A DNA stretch of 5,821 nucleotides from Clostridia bacterium (GTDB taxonomy: Bacteria; Bacillota; Clostridia; UMGS1810): positions 1 through 5,821 of the forward strand of contig JAGBXL010000156.1 of assembly GCA_017629325.1 (NCBI GenBank), read 5' to 3'. Positions 4,991-5,821 of the stretch are shown here, piece after piece. Numbering within the stretch: the stretch's first letter is position 1; each line of letters starts with the position of its first letter. A model generated the notes under the pieces. The model made no database searches and was not told the origin of the DNA. It saw only the letters and a list, made by a program, of their open reading frames with translations. Position numbers and translations under genes: made by a program.

Positions 4991-5821
4991 GAGCTTCAAC
5001 TTTTAATATATCAAAAACATTTTTAATAACAATCTTTGTTGCATAGCAAAGCATAAGTCTGGCTTTTTTAAGTTTTTCATCTTCGCACATAACCTTGCAG
5101 CTGTTGTAGAAAGAATGGAAAAGTGCCGATAAGTCCATAACATATCTTGTTAATTTACTTGGTTCCATTGAAGAAGAGCAAAGTTGAATTTCATTGGGGA
5201 AAGAAGCAATTTTTTCTATTAAATCCTTTTCTGCTTCTTCTTTTAAAAGAGTAAGGTCAACATCAGATAAATCATCAATAACAATACCTTCGCTTGCAAG
5301 GTTTCTAATAATGCTTGCAATTCTTGCGTGTGCATACTGAACATAGAAAACGGGGTTTTCGTTGTTCTGTGCAATTGCAAGGTCAAGGTCAAATTCAAAA
5401 TGACTCTCTGCCTGTCTTAAATTAAAGAAGAATCTTGCTGCGTCTAGGCCAATATCTTCAACAAGGTCGGAAAGGGTAATCATTTCGCCTGTTCTTTTAG
5501 ACATTCTCACAGCCTTACCCTCTTTAACAAGTCGAACAAGCTGCATAAGAATAATTTCTAATTTCGATGAATCAATACCAATAGCTTCCATAGCGCCCTT
5601 CATACGCAGCACATGGCCGTGATGATCGGCACCCCAAATATTTATAACCTTGTCAAATCCTCTTTTTTCAAATTTGTTTCTGTGATATGCAATATCAACC
5701 GCAAAATATGTTGGGAATCCGTTTGCCCTTATAAGCACATCGTCTTTTTCGCAGCCAAAATCAGTTGACCTTAGCCACAGTGCACCGTCTTTTTCATAAG
5801 TATAATCGCTCTTTCTTAAAA
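4977..5821 (-). CDS. argS: Arginyl-tRNA synthetase (class I), C-terminal part; start beyond right edge
   Basis: This cytoplasmic enzyme charges tRNA-Arg with arginine using ATP. The frame stays open to the right edge. The GTG at 5738 is an internal Val codon, because residues encoded upstream (DGALWLRSTDFGCEKDD, about 5789-5739) match the ArgRS core and run straight into VLIRANGFPTYFAVDIAYH. About 280 residues are visible. They include WGADHHGHV (5636-5610, conserved in ArgRS), MSKRTGE (5504-5484, the degenerate KMSKS loop usual for this enzyme), and DALR-type anticodon-binding domain helices beginning near YAHARIASIIRNL. The C-terminus is the family's hallmark APEKM (usually APERM). The N-terminal tRNA-binding domain and the HIGH motif lie outside the window. 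The TGA stop is at 4979-4977, and 55 bases separate it from the exported protein gene on the same strand. Any leader regulation such as a T-box would lie off the right edge. Confidence 0.98.
   Translation of the reverse strand, partial: LRKSDYTYEKDGALWLRSTDFGCEKDDVLIRANGFPTYFAVDIAYHRNKFEKRGFDKVINIWGADHHGHVLRMKGAMEAIGIDSSKLEIILMQLVRLVKEGKAVRMSKRTGEMITLSDLVEDIGLDAARFFFNLRQAESHFEFDLDLAIAQNNENPVFYVQYAHARIASIIRNLASEGIVIDDLSDVDLTLLKEEAEKDLIEKIASFPNEIQLCSSSMEPSKLTRYVMDLSALFHSFYNSCKVMCEDEKLKKARLMLCYATKIVIKNVFDILKVEAPEKM

Noticed and set aside
5484..5504. Defective KMSKS motif in argS
   Set aside because: ArgRS enzymes commonly lack a canonical KMSKS. MSKR at this place is normal for the family.
5736..5738. 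GTG as the start codon of argS
   Set aside because: The frame continues upstream with residues conserved in ArgRS (GALWLRSTDFG). The codon is an internal Val.
1..5821. A novel defence, mobile or toxin-antitoxin system
   Set aside because: Every gene but one belongs to a common chromosomal family, and there are no transposase, integrase, nuclease, repeat array or small paired genes. The unknown exported protein is the only candidate for novelty and it points to an envelope role.

Overview
The window reads as ordinary chromosome from a low-GC Gram-positive bacterium, most likely a member of the Clostridia. The evidence is AT-rich codon use (many AAA, ATA and TTT codons), strong GGAGG- and AGGGTG-type ribosome binding sites, a near-consensus sigma-A promoter, and the gene set: a DacF-type D-Ala-D-Ala carboxypeptidase, a short YihY/BrkB membrane protein, and a CtpA-type S41 protease with a C-terminal peptidoglycan-binding domain. 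The species cannot be named from this sequence. I see no mobile element, tRNA, rRNA, CRISPR array or phage gene.

Layout. From 1 to 971 (+) is the 3' part of a D-Ala-D-Ala carboxypeptidase gene whose beginning lies off the left edge. It meets a GNAT acetyltransferase gene (949-1506, -) tail to tail, and the two overlap by 23 bases. The hairpin most likely to end the carboxypeptidase transcript lies inside the acetyltransferase coding region. A 73-base divergent spacer (1507-1579) holds a near-consensus promoter for the acetyltransferase and separates it from a YihY/BrkB-family membrane protein gene (1580-2398, +). That gene converges on an S41 protease gene, and a perfect 19-bp hairpin (2384-2425) serves as a bidirectional terminator between them.

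The right half is read on the minus strand: argS (partial, start off the right edge), then after 55 bases an exported protein of unknown function (3944-4921), then the S41 protease (2433-3935). The exported protein and the protease are 8 bases apart, and the stop codon of the first lies within the ribosome binding site region of the second, so the two are very probably one translationally coupled unit. A candidate promoter at the end of argS could serve that pair.

How the genes fit together. The carboxypeptidase (peptidoglycan trimming), the S41 protease (exported, with PDZ and wall-binding domains) and the exported unknown protein (with two divergent SLH-like segments) all act outside the membrane, and the YihY protein sits in it, so the neighbourhood leans towards the cell envelope. 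argS and the acetyltransferase look like unrelated neighbours. The points most worth a second look are the coupled exported protein/protease pair and the terminator hidden in the antisense strand of the acetyltransferase gene. I do not see a clear case for a wholly new system.
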